Of a stretch of DNA of 64,000 bases, positions 1 through 7,523 are shown in pieces. Numbering within the stretch: position 1 is the stretch's first letter; each line of letters starts with the position of its first letter. Source of the DNA: Bacteroidales bacterium (lineage in GTDB: Bacteria; Bacteroidota; Bacteroidia; Bacteroidales; Lentimicrobiaceae); assembly GCA_016709025.1 (NCBI GenBank), contig JADJEQ010000008.1:124001-188000 (forward strand). The letters run 5' to 3'. The notes beneath the pieces were generated by a model. The model searched no databases. It worked only from the letters and a program-made list of their open reading frames with translations, and was not told the DNA's origin. A program made the translations under genes and the position numbers.

Positions 1-1286
1 TATAGTACTTCCGCCACTGTAAAGGCACTCCCACCAATAAATACAAGGTCATTTTCACCTGCAATTTGCCATGCGGCATTTAATGCTTGCCTAACCGAAT
101 TGTATTTTTCTCCTCTCAGGCCATGCTTTATTGCTTCAGTTTGTAGTAAATCTGTATCCAAACCCCTTGGAATTGAGGCTTTGCAGAAATAGTAGATGGC
201 TTCTTTGGGCAACATGGCAAGCATGGTACTGATGTCCTTGTCGTTAACAACACCGATTACAAAATGCATTCGTTCATACCTGATTGATTTTAACTGATCA
301 ACAACCAATCTGAGGCCATGCGGGTTATGCCCTATGTCGCAGATCGTCAACGGATTTTTTCTCAGAATCTGCCACCTGCCTGAAAGTCGGGTATTCTGTA
401 GTGTGTTTTTTATACCAGCTTCAAGTTTCAGATGAGTTGGCACAGGTAAAAGGGTTTCAAGCTTTTTTACAGCAGTAACAACAGTTGCAAGGTTTTTTAG
501 CTGGTAATCGCCAGTAAGCGGGCAATCGAGGTTTATTTTCTTTCCAAAGCCTGTTGCAGTTACCTTAAGCCGATCCGGATCCGCATTGTTCAGCTCCCTG
601 ATGATTTCAACAACCTGGTCTGCGAAGGTAATCTCAGCCTTGTTTTCAGCAGCAGTAAGCTTAAATACGTCTGCCGATTCCTGATCCGTTTCACCTATTA
701 CAACCGGCACGCCCGGCTTGATGATTCCTGCTTTTTCACGGGCAATCTGAGTAATGGTGTTACCAAGAAACTGTGTATGATCGAGGCCAATGTTGGTAAT
801 TACAGATAGCAGCGGGGTAATTACATTGGTTGAATCGAGGCGGCCACCCATTCCGGTTTCTATAACAGCTATATCCACTTTGCTGTCAGAAAACCATTTC
901 ATCGCCAGTCCGAAACTCATTTCGAAGAAGGAAGGTTCAATTTTTTCAAAATCTGCCTGATGCCGATGTACAAAATCAATTACAAATTGCTCCGGCACCA
1001 TTTCTCCGTTCACCTTTATCCTTTCCCGGAAATCCTTCAGATGGGGCGATGTAAAAAGACCTGTTTTAAACCCGGATTCCTGGAGCACTGAAGCCATCAT
1101 GTGAGAAACCGATCCTTTTCCGTTGGTACCTGCAACATGAACCGTCTGAAAATCTGCATAAGGATGGTTAATGAGCCGGCAGATTTCGAGAGTATTGTCA
1201 AGGTTGGCTTTATAGGCCGGTGCTCCGATCAGGTGAAACGTCGGGAATCTGCTGAACAGGTAATTCAGGGTTTGCTGATAGTCCAT
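1..1286 (-). CDS. folC: Bifunctional folylpolyglutamate synthase / dihydrofolate synthase, 3' end cut by window edge
   Basis: My reading of the minus strand gives about 428 residues from an ATG at 1284-1286 and no stop before the window edge. It adds glutamate to dihydropteroate or folates with ATP, in the cytoplasm. The Mur-ligase-type P-loop GTNGKGS is at residues 53-59. The family signatures GMGGRLD-ST-N and TNIGLDH follow, and DIGHNPHG appears in the C-terminal half. The family is about 430 residues long, so probably only the last few residues and the stop are missing. The start lies 12 bases after the stop of the tonB-like gene, which suggests cotranscription with exbB-exbD-tonB, an arrangement common in Bacteroidota. 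Confidence 0.95.
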   Translation of the reverse strand, partial: MDYQQTLNYLFSRFPTFHLIGAPAYKANLDNTLEICRLINHPYADFQTVHVAGTNGKGSVSHMMASVLQESGFKTGLFTSPHLKDFRERIKVNGEMVPEQFVIDFVHRHQADFEKIEPSFFEMSFGLAMKWFSDSKVDIAVIETGMGGRLDSTNVITPLLSVITNIGLDHTQFLGNTITQIAREKAGIIKPGVPVVIGETDQESADVFKLTAAENKAEITFADQVVEIIRELNNADPDRLKVTATGFGKKINLDCPLTGDYQLKNLATVVTAVKKLETLLPVPTHLKLEAGIKNTLQNTRLSGRWQILRKNPLTICDIGHNPHGLRLVVDQLKSIRYERMHFVIGVVNDKDISTMLAMLPKEAIYYFCKASIPRGLDTDLLQTEAIKHGLRGEKYNSVRQALNAAWQIAGENDLVFIGGSAFTVAEVL

Positions 1287-1298
1287 TGTTACCGGTAA

Positions 1299-2081
1299 TC
1301 AATTAAGCTCGAAGATATATGTAATGGTGCCTTTTTGTTCTTCGGCGGCATCTTCCTTTGGGCTGAAGCGTGCCCTGAGCGCTGCATCTTTGGCTAGCTG
1401 AAGCAGTTTGGAATCAGAAGTTGTTGAGCCTTTTGCCCCGGGAATAACCCTTGTTACAGCTCCAGCCCGGTTAACAAAGATGGTTACCACAACCGTTCCT
1501 CTTTCGCTGAAATTATTGGATGGCCTCGGTATTTGCCTTGAACTGCGTCCGGTAAGGTCGAATGAAACACCTCCGCCAGATCCGCCTGATCCATCGTAAT
1601 TATCGGAACCCGGTGTACCATTGGGTTTTCCCTGGTCACCCGGTTTGCCGGTAATGCCTTGATTGCCACCACTGGTAGACCCTTTTTTACCTGGGTACAT
1701 GGCGTTCGGATTTACAACCGGCTGAGGATCAGCCTTTGGTGTTGGTTTTTGGCTGGGTTTAGTCTCAGGTTTTTCAACAATCACCGGCTTATCTTTCTTA
1801 ACTGGCGCAATTGCGGGAGTTTCCTCAGTATCATCCGTAACCAGATCTTCTTTTGTATCCGGTGTACTGGGTGGAGAAGTAGCCTGGGCACCTGCTGCCA
1901 GTTCCATGGGTTGGATATCTCCCATTCCTTCGTCAGAATTACCAAGATTAACCTCTACTCCGGCTTCCTCGGGCAAGGGTAAAGGTGTCTTCAAAGCCAT
2001 CAGAAGCAGTCCGAGCAGCAACAAAGCATGAAAAACAATAGTCCCGATCAGTCCCTTTATGTTATCCCGGTTTGTTTTCAC
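1299..2081 (-). CDS. TonB-like energy transducer
   Basis: A 260-residue protein of TonB architecture. A single N-terminal membrane anchor lies at about residues 11-30. A long Pro/Lys/Glu-rich and then Gly/Ser/Asn-rich periplasmic linker covers about residues 35-175. A C-terminal TonB-type domain (about 185-260) has the VVVTIFVNRAGAV strand and the ARFSP turn. It would carry proton-motive energy from ExbB/ExbD to outer-membrane receptors. It lies directly downstream of exbD and exbB on the same strand. Several TonB paralogs are usual in Bacteroidota, so the receptor it serves cannot be named from sequence. Confidence 0.88.
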   Translation of the reverse strand: MKTNRDNIKGLIGTIVFHALLLLGLLLMALKTPLPLPEEAGVEVNLGNSDEGMGDIQPMELAAGAQATSPPSTPDTKEDLVTDDTEETPAIAPVKKDKPVIVEKPETKPSQKPTPKADPQPVVNPNAMYPGKKGSTSGGNQGITGKPGDQGKPNGTPGSDNYDGSGGSGGGVSFDLTGRSSRQIPRPSNNFSERGTVVVTIFVNRAGAVTRVIPGAKGSTTSDSKLLQLAKDAALRARFSPKEDAAEEQKGTITYIFELN

Positions 2082-2141
2082 TGTGTTTTTTATTTTTGAT
2101 CTTTCAAATATCCTGCCATAAAGCTGGTGAATGAAGTTGCT

Positions 2142-2555
2142 TTATTTTGCAGGTTTGGTGGCCAGAATTACTTTATGTTTGGTGTTTGTTAGTTCGTTGA
2201 TCTGGTTAACAGCATCTATAAGCGTTACAACATACTGAACCGGAACAGTCTGATCGGCCCTCAGAACAATGGATGCATCCGTCTGACCGGTAAGTTTATT
2301 GGCAAGGGTTTCAACCAGGAACTCCTGGTTTACCTGATTTTCCTCGACAAAATAGTTGTAGTTGCTGTCGATATAAACAGTTACCGATTGTTTGGCCATC
2401 GTTTTGCTACTACTTGAAGGTAAAAGCAATTTAATGGCATTGGGGCTTACCAGGGTTGAAGTCAGCATGAAAAAAATAAGAAGCAGAAACACCAGATCAG
2501 ACATGGAAGCCATGCTGAAGGCTGTGCTTATTTTATTTCTGGTTTTAATTGCCAT
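2142..2555 (-). CDS. exbD: ExbD/TolR-type biopolymer transport protein
   Basis: A 137-residue protein with a short cytoplasmic N-terminus, one membrane helix at about residues 17-37 and a periplasmic ExbD domain. The motif MSDLVFLLLIFFMLTS carries the Asp at the start of the helix that takes part in proton flow in this family. It forms the stator-like channel with ExbB that energises TonB. It sits between exbB (35 bases upstream) and the tonB-like gene (60 bases downstream) on one strand. Confidence 0.93.
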   Translation of the reverse strand: MAIKTRNKISTAFSMASMSDLVFLLLIFFMLTSTLVSPNAIKLLLPSSSSKTMAKQSVTVYIDSNYNYFVEENQVNQEFLVETLANKLTGQTDASIVLRADQTVPVQYVVTLIDAVNQINELTNTKHKVILATKPAK

Positions 2556-2590
2556 GAAAGAATGGATATGAAATTTTTGTTACAAACAGA

Positions 2591-3307
2591 TTAAGCCGGT
2601 TCATGCAAAAGGTCCATAAATTCAGTGGCCCTTGCTTCAAGAATAAAAACAACTTTTTCTACCCTGGCAACCAGAATATTGTAGCAGATGTAGGCGATGA
2701 TACCAACAATAAGTCCGGCAACAGTGGTAATCATGGCCTGGTATATACCGCCTGAGAGTAATGCTATATCAATGTTATTGCCTGCCATCGACATATCATA
2801 GAAAGCCTGAACCATTCCGGTTACCGTGCCAAGAAAGCCAAGCATAGGCGCTGCGCCCGCAACTGTAGCCAAGGCAGCTAGATTTTTCTCAAGTTTTGAA
2901 ACTTCAAGTTTTCCGACATTTTCAATGGCGGCATTAATGTCATTCAGTGGTTTCCCGATCCTGATGATACCCTTTTCAATCATCCGGGCAATTGGGGTGC
3001 GGTTGTTTTTACAAAGCGACAAGGCAGAATCAATACGACCGTTGTGAATGAAATCGCGGATATTGTTCATAAAGTTATGTTCATCCTTTGAGGCCCGGTT
3101 GATTACAATATATCTTTCAATAAAGATATAGATAGCCACAACTGACATTAAGGCAATGGGCAGCATAATCCAACCGCCCTTAAGTGCCATATCCCAGATC
3201 GAAAGGCTTATTTCTGTTGGTTGGGGTGGGGAAGCCAATGTTTGGGTAAGGGTATCGGTCAGCACAGAAGATGCCGGTGAAATTTGCAGAAGAATTCCTG
3301 AACTCAT
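2591..3307 (-). CDS. exbB: MotA/TolQ/ExbB proton channel family protein
   Basis: A 238-residue inner-membrane protein. It has a first membrane helix at about residues 47-67, a cytoplasmic region, then the conserved block with APMLGFLGTVTGMVQAF and a pair of membrane helices in the last 80 residues, as in TolQ/ExbB. It forms the pentameric proton channel with ExbD. It is the first gene of the minus-strand exbB-exbD-tonB-folC group. The spacer upstream (3308-3440) separates it from a terminator, so it probably has its own promoter, although I could not pick a convincing -7 box. Confidence 0.93.
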   Translation of the reverse strand: MSSGILLQISPASSVLTDTLTQTLASPPQPTEISLSIWDMALKGGWIMLPIALMSVVAIYIFIERYIVINRASKDEHNFMNNIRDFIHNGRIDSALSLCKNNRTPIARMIEKGIIRIGKPLNDINAAIENVGKLEVSKLEKNLAALATVAGAAPMLGFLGTVTGMVQAFYDMSMAGNNIDIALLSGGIYQAMITTVAGLIVGIIAYICYNILVARVEKVVFILEARATEFMDLLHEPA

Positions 3308-3439
3308 TGGTGTTTGGTTTAATTCAAAGTAAAATTAGGCTAATTGTAAAACGCTCCGGAAGATTTGTTTTATAAACTATCAACATTCCGGTGTTAATAG
3401 TTAACTCAGATTTCTTCCAATTATTATAACGAAGAAAAT

Positions 3440-3475
3440 AAAGAGGGGCAGAAAGACATGAAGTCTTTTGCCCCC
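3440..3475 (-). terminator. Rho-independent terminator after the 39-residue membrane peptide gene
   Basis: Read on the minus strand there is a strong hairpin. A GGGGCA/TGCCCC outer stem and an AAGAC/GTCTT inner stem close a TTCAT loop, followed by a T-rich tail. It lies between the small ORF at 3501-3620 and exbB, so the two are probably separate transcripts. Confidence 0.75.
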
Positions 3476-3500
3476 AGTTAAGCTGATTGTTGCTTTTCTT

Positions 3501-3620
3501 TTACATGATCACTGACAATGCAACTTTAAACAGTACCAGTACCACGACCAATACTGCAAAAATGATTATAAATGGTTTAAATCCGGACATGCCGGCTTTT
3601 TCGGATTTTTGATCTGACAT
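3501..3620 (-). CDS. Small single-pass membrane peptide (39 residues), unknown function
   Basis: An ATG at 3618-3620 opens a 39-codon frame ending in TAA. The first 15 residues are polar and charged (MSDQKSEKAGMSGFK). The remainder is a nearly uninterrupted hydrophobic helix, about residues 16-39, with a Lys at position 32. I do not recognise a family. Coding is supported by the clean polar-then-hydrophobic split, the strong terminator 25 bases after the stop and the position in an otherwise empty stretch. It precedes exbB on the same strand but is cut off from it by the terminator. Confidence 0.6.
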   Translation of the reverse strand: MSDQKSEKAGMSGFKPFIIIFAVLVVVLVLFKVALSVIM

Positions 3621-3715
3621 TTTTCAGGTATTTTTAATTTCTAAGAAACCCTGCATAAATATATTTATACCCAGCAGGAAGAATTATCTGTAAAAAACGC
3701 ATTTATAGATAAATT

Positions 3716-4063
3716 CTATATTCTCAGTCTGCGCGTGGTAATAATGATTGCGCGAAATGGGAAAAAAGCAGTTGAAGAAAGATCGCTGAGTAGAGACAGG
3801 GTGATGCTTAATCTCAATCGGAAACTATCAAACGTTGAGGATAAGGGCAAAATAACAACAGGAACAATGTTAACTGTGCTGGTTAAAGGCGTACTTCCCC
3901 TTATCTCAATGGGAACAAGACAAATATATTGTTGTTTAAAAACCGACTGAAAATTCTGGTCTTTCTTCTGAGAATCAACCGGAATCTGAACAGACATATG
4001 AAATGCGGCCAGGTATAAAATGGCCAGCAAAAACTTATGTGCAATTAACTTTGGTTCAATCAC
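3716..4063 (-). CDS. Hypothetical small protein with N-terminal hydrophobic segment
   Basis: A 115-residue frame. Residues 8-23 are hydrophobic and could be a signal peptide or anchor. The rest is Ser/Thr/Leu-rich and ends in basic residues (TTRRLRI). No family recognised. A 71-residue frame overlaps it on the plus strand (3735-3950); I prefer the minus-strand frame because of its signal-like N-terminus and greater length. Base composition is similar to the surroundings. It may not be a gene. Confidence 0.4.
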   Translation of the reverse strand: MIEPKLIAHKFLLAILYLAAFHMSVQIPVDSQKKDQNFQSVFKQQYICLVPIEIRGSTPLTSTVNIVPVVILPLSSTFDSFRLRLSITLSLLSDLSSTAFFPFRAIIITTRRLRI

Positions 4064-4353
4064 GCTTGTTTAGGTTTCATCCCGGTTAATGATGTAAAAT
4101 TACGAATTTATTGTAAAATTTTCAAACTGATATACATGAATTTATATTCAACTAACCCCAAATTTTATTTAACGACTGTGTCCCTGTAAGTCCTTTAGAA
4201 ATTGCTGAAGTTTGTTCGAAAATTTCACTTAGTGAAGAATCAGGCAGCATTCATCTATATTATTTCGATTTTTTTCTAATCATTGACGCAGGTTTTTAGC
4301 AAGATTGTGTCAAAAACAATGTAATTTAACCGGAAATTAACCTGAAGTTCTGC

Positions 4354-4923
4354 ATGACCGATCTCGAACTGCTGACTAAGATGGCCGAAGGCGATGTGTC
4401 GGCAGGACGCCGGTTTGTTGACAACCATCAGGTTAATGTTTACAATGTTTGCTATAGCTTTCTGCAAAATGAGCACAACGCCGAAGATGTAGCTCAGGAA
4501 GTATTTATAGAAGCCATCAGGAATGCAGCAAAATTCAGGGGAGATTCAAAACTGAGCACCTGGCTATACAGGATAGCTGTAAACAGATCGCTCAATTTTT
4601 TACGGGACAACCGTAAACGGCGTTTCTGGATTGAAATTGATTCTCTTTTTGGCATTGGTGGCGATCCTGGTGATTCAAAAGATCAGGGTCCGGTTTCCGA
4701 TGATGATTTGCTTGAACAGCAGGAGCAAAAACTGCTAATCGGGAAGGCAATCCAGGCTTTGCCCGAAAATCAACGCATCGCATTCACGCTCAATAAACTT
4801 GAAGATTTGCCGTATGCCGAGGTCGCCGAAATAATGCAAACCACTCTTTCGTCTGTTGAATCACTGATTCACCGCGCCAGAGTTGGCTTGCAAAAGAGAT
4901 TAAAGAATTATTATTCAAATTGA
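4354..4923 (+). CDS. ECF-family RNA polymerase sigma factor
   Basis: A 189-residue sigma-70 protein of the extracytoplasmic-function type. Region 2 (about residues 15-90) has the EDVAQEVFIEAI core-binding helix and STWLYRIAVNRSLNFLR promoter-melting segment. A variable acidic linker follows. Region 4 (about 128-185) has LPENQRIAFTLNKLEDLPYAEVAEIM and the SVESLIHRARVGLQKRL recognition helix. The next gene, 19 bases downstream, is a zinc-finger anti-sigma candidate, followed by two Spy/CpxP-like proteins. That layout suggests an envelope or metal stress response controlled by this sigma factor. Confidence 0.93.
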   Translation: MTDLELLTKMAEGDVSAGRRFVDNHQVNVYNVCYSFLQNEHNAEDVAQEVFIEAIRNAAKFRGDSKLSTWLYRIAVNRSLNFLRDNRKRRFWIEIDSLFGIGGDPGDSKDQGPVSDDDLLEQQEQKLLIGKAIQALPENQRIAFTLNKLEDLPYAEVAEIMQTTLSSVESLIHRARVGLQKRLKNYYSN

Positions 4924-4942
4924 TTTAATAAGATCGCATGCT

Positions 4943-5485
4943 ATGAATCAGTTACGTGTCAAACAAGAAATCAAACCAGCCATGAATTGCAGGGAAGCTG
5001 AATTATTGATGGTAGACTTCATCGCAAAGCAAACGCCTTCGGATATACCGGCTGCGCTCAGCGAGCACCTGTCCTCCTGCAGTTTGTGCATGCGTCTGTA
5101 CTCAAATTGCATCATCGATTTCAAAGTTCTGGCAGCAGGTCGTAGAATTGCACCGGATCCCGGTTTTTTCGACAAGCTTTCAGTCAGGCTTCAATCCAGG
5201 CCCGGGTTAAGCATTCATAAGCGGAAACCAGTCAGAAGAATTTTGCATTACAGTCCGGTATTTTTAACTGCTGCAGCCTCTGTAATCCTTGGTATCTGGA
5301 TTGGAAGCAAATGGTTTATATTAACTCAGGCCGGAATAGAAACCTCCAATTCATTGTCTTCTGAGGAGCGATCAGGAATGGTGGAAGCCTTTGCAAGTGA
5401 AATGCAACTGACCGATGAATCTACACTGGCGCTTGAAAGCTATTTTATTGAAAATGAAAATTCTGACAATTATGATGCACAATAA
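4943..5485 (+). CDS. Putative zinc-finger anti-sigma factor, membrane anchored
   Basis: A 180-residue protein with a cytoplasmic N-terminal region holding EHLSSCSLC, the HxxxCxxC signature of zinc-binding anti-sigma domains. A membrane helix follows at about residues 108-129, then a short exported acidic tail. It would hold the upstream ECF sigma factor inactive at the inner membrane. The start could instead be the Met at residue 14 (position 4982), since the anti-sigma domain begins with MNCREAE. The 3' end overlaps the next gene. Confidence 0.75.
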   Translation: MNQLRVKQEIKPAMNCREAELLMVDFIAKQTPSDIPAALSEHLSSCSLCMRLYSNCIIDFKVLAAGRRIAPDPGFFDKLSVRLQSRPGLSIHKRKPVRRILHYSPVFLTAAASVILGIWIGSKWFILTQAGIETSNSLSSEERSGMVEAFASEMQLTDESTLALESYFIENENSDNYDAQ

Positions 5486-6029
5486 CCGTAACAGAATATT
5501 GTTGCTCATAGTCGGCATTTTAACCATTGTTAACCTGGCGGCAATTGCAACAGTAATTATTCACATCAGGAAGTTTCATTCCAGAGATATCTTCAGGACC
5601 GATCCACTGACAATGGGAAATGATAGTTTGATAAATTCCCGTGGTCCGGCATTCCTTTTCAAAGAGTTGGGCTTTGATGACAAACAACAGGAAGCTTTTA
5701 TGGCTTCGCGCGAGAGGTTCAGAAACGATGCAGAACCATTGTTTTTAGAAATCAGGAAATTGAATGCAGAGATGATGGAAGAAATTGTAAAGGATGCACC
5801 AGATACCTTAAAGCTGAATGCAATAAGCAATAAGATTGGCAATCTGCATTCTGTGATTAAGCAACACACAACCAGGCATTTACTCAAAGTTAAATCAGTA
5901 GCTACCCCCGATCAAAAGGAAAAACTTGGTTTCTTTTACCGCGAACTTATCTCCCGCGACAGCGGACCGATGGGTAAAGGGATGCAGCACCGGCACCGCC
6001 GTGGACAACGACAGGCTGATCCCAATTAA
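5475..6029 (+). CDS. Spy/CpxP-like periplasmic protein with N-terminal anchor
   Basis: About 184 residues from the ATG at 5475. This start puts a short basic N-terminus (MHNNRNR) before a membrane helix and overlaps the anti-sigma stop by 11 bases. The frame is open back to an ATG at 5415, and an ATG at 5454 is also possible. The body is helical and charged. FDDKQQEAFMASRERF matches the repeated helix-turn of CpxP/Spy-type envelope chaperones and heavy-metal sensors. The C-terminus is His/Arg-rich (HRHRRGQR). It is in one unit with the sigma and anti-sigma genes, so a role in envelope sensing or protein protection is likely. Confidence 0.7.
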   Translation: MHNNRNRILLLIVGILTIVNLAAIATVIIHIRKFHSRDIFRTDPLTMGNDSLINSRGPAFLFKELGFDDKQQEAFMASRERFRNDAEPLFLEIRKLNAEMMEEIVKDAPDTLKLNAISNKIGNLHSVIKQHTTRHLLKVKSVATPDQKEKLGFFYRELISRDSGPMGKGMQHRHRRGQRQADPN

Positions 6030-6064
6030 TTGCAACTAATTTCAAACCTAATAAAAACTAAAAA

Positions 6065-6598
6065 ATGAAAAACTCTGGTATTAAAGTGTTGGTGATGCTG
6101 ATAAGTGTCATCATGATTTCAATGAATTCCGGAACGGTTACCGCTCAACGCCCTGAAAACGGCAAAGGTTTGGGCCCCGGCCCGGGTCCCGGTAAAGGTG
6201 AATGTATGGCTATCCCTGATTTAACGGAAGAACAACAAACTGCAATTGAACAACTCAGGATTAAGCATTTTCGTAAAGTGGAACTCATCAGGGCAGAAAT
6301 CGGAGAAAAGGAAGCAAGGCTTGTTACTCTCCGGCTGGCTGAAAAGGAGGATGTAAAGGCCATAGACAATACCATTGATGAAATTTCAAAGCTCCGTGGT
6401 GACCTGATGAAACTGCGTGAAGCACATCAACGGGAAATAAAGGCACTGCTCAACGATTCTCAGAAAGCATATTTTGACGCCAAAAAGGGGAGAGGGCAGA
6501 AAGGCAATGGATATGGTCACAGAGGATGGCATGATGGGGAAGGTCGTGGTAATGGCTGTGGGCGTGGTAATCGAGGTGATTGTCCTTACGCTAAGTAA
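6065..6598 (+). CDS. Spy/CpxP-like periplasmic chaperone, Gly/His-rich tail
   Basis: A 177-residue secreted protein with a signal peptide at about residues 1-27 (ending near VTAQ) and a Gly/Pro segment. A coiled helical domain begins LTEEQQTAIEQLRIKH, the LTxxQ-type motif of Spy/CpxP. The last 35 residues are rich in Gly, Arg, Lys and His. It probably binds unfolded proteins or metal ions in the periplasm. It is the last gene of the sigma factor unit and is followed by a clear terminator. Confidence 0.78.
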   Translation: MKNSGIKVLVMLISVIMISMNSGTVTAQRPENGKGLGPGPGPGKGECMAIPDLTEEQQTAIEQLRIKHFRKVELIRAEIGEKEARLVTLRLAEKEDVKAIDNTIDEISKLRGDLMKLREAHQREIKALLNDSQKAYFDAKKGRGQKGNGYGHRGWHDGEGRGNGCGRGNRGDCPYAK

Positions 6599-6618
6599 TT
6601 TTTTTCAATAAAAATTGT

Positions 6619-6646
6619 AAAAAGCAGGCTCAAAGGCCTGCTTTTT
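6619..6646. terminator. Bidirectional terminator between convergent units
   Basis: A perfect 11-base-pair stem (AAAAAGCAGGC / GCCTGCTTTTT) closes a 6-base loop. Because the stem begins with A5 and ends with T5 it can end both the plus-strand sigma factor unit and the minus-strand MbnP-like gene. Confidence 0.88.
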
Positions 6647-6687
6647 AAGTTATTTTAAGATTGATATTATAACCTGAATTTCCTTCG

Positions 6688-7494
6688 CTAATTCCACGAA
6701 ATGCTAAATACATCCCTGCCATTGAGACATCCGGTGTGCATGGCTTCCTGATTCTGCATAATGGCTCCGCCATAATAATTGAAGTCAAAAACTTCAGGTG
6801 TATCAAACCAACTACTGACATCCATTTTTAGTTCAGCAGTTTTGGTTTTACCCTTTTCAATGGTAAAAAGGCTGCCTCCGGGGTTTATGGTGAAGGCGTT
6901 GTGGATAAATCCAATGATATCGTCTACATCTCCAGTGTTGTTCTCATAAATCTGCCCGATACCCAGGTGGAAATTCATGGGCATCCTGACACCTTGCAGG
7001 TCTTTCCACCAACCGTTCATCATCAAATAATGATAACCACCCCCCAACATTTCGGGCCAGGCCATATTAACTTCTGGCGGATTTACAAACATAAACGATT
7101 GATTCTTTTCTGCTGAAATGCCGAAAGTAAATGTAAGGCTGTCGTAATTGCCTTCCGGTACCTGATTGCCTACAATCCATTCAAAGGTTTCAGGCATATT
7201 GGTGTCAATATAATGAATATCGTCCCATTCGGCCGGGGATATCACCCTGCCATCCTGATGGTAAAGTTTCAGATCTGAAATGAAATACATCATTTCCGTT
7301 ATCTCATATTCATTACCGGCGGCATTCGTATAGATCATTTCATCCGCAATAAGATCTGCACCATCAACAGTGTGCCGGAAACTGAGTTTTAAAGACGTTT
7401 CAACCGGCTTGTCCTCTTCATCGCGGCATCCTGTAAAAGTAAACAGGACTATAAAAAAAACGAGGAACATATATCCGGATTTTGATCGTATCAT
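6688..7494 (-). CDS. MbnP-like lipoprotein, putative copper/metal-binding
   Basis: A 268-residue lipoprotein. The hydrophobic leader ends in FTGC with the lipidated Cys at residue 23. The body resembles the MbnP family, partners of TonB-dependent receptors in copper-methanobactin systems: an early beta strand LSFRHTVDGADL, then YEITEMMYFISDLKLY, and a later region with conserved Trp, His and Met residues (GGGYHYLMMNGWW, MNFHLG). It follows a TonB-dependent receptor by 29 bases, so it is probably its surface or periplasmic metal-binding partner. The metal is not determined by sequence; copper is the family precedent. Confidence 0.82.
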   Translation of the reverse strand: MIRSKSGYMFLVFFIVLFTFTGCRDEEDKPVETSLKLSFRHTVDGADLIADEMIYTNAAGNEYEITEMMYFISDLKLYHQDGRVISPAEWDDIHYIDTNMPETFEWIVGNQVPEGNYDSLTFTFGISAEKNQSFMFVNPPEVNMAWPEMLGGGYHYLMMNGWWKDLQGVRMPMNFHLGIGQIYENNTGDVDDIIGFIHNAFTINPGGSLFTIEKGKTKTAELKMDVSSWFDTPEVFDFNYYGGAIMQNQEAMHTGCLNGRDVFSISWN

Positions 7495-7523
7495 CGGCTG
7501 AATGCTTTATTTTGAAGGGTGTC

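Noticed and set aside
3735..3950. 71-codon plus-strand frame overlapping the hypothetical gene at 3716-4063
   Set aside because: It is shorter, has no signal sequence and lies opposite a better candidate; still, neither is secure.
5576..5887. 103-codon frame on the minus strand inside the CpxP-like gene
   Set aside because: It is opposite a gene with clear family features and its sequence is Ser/Ile-rich with no domain; a shadow frame.
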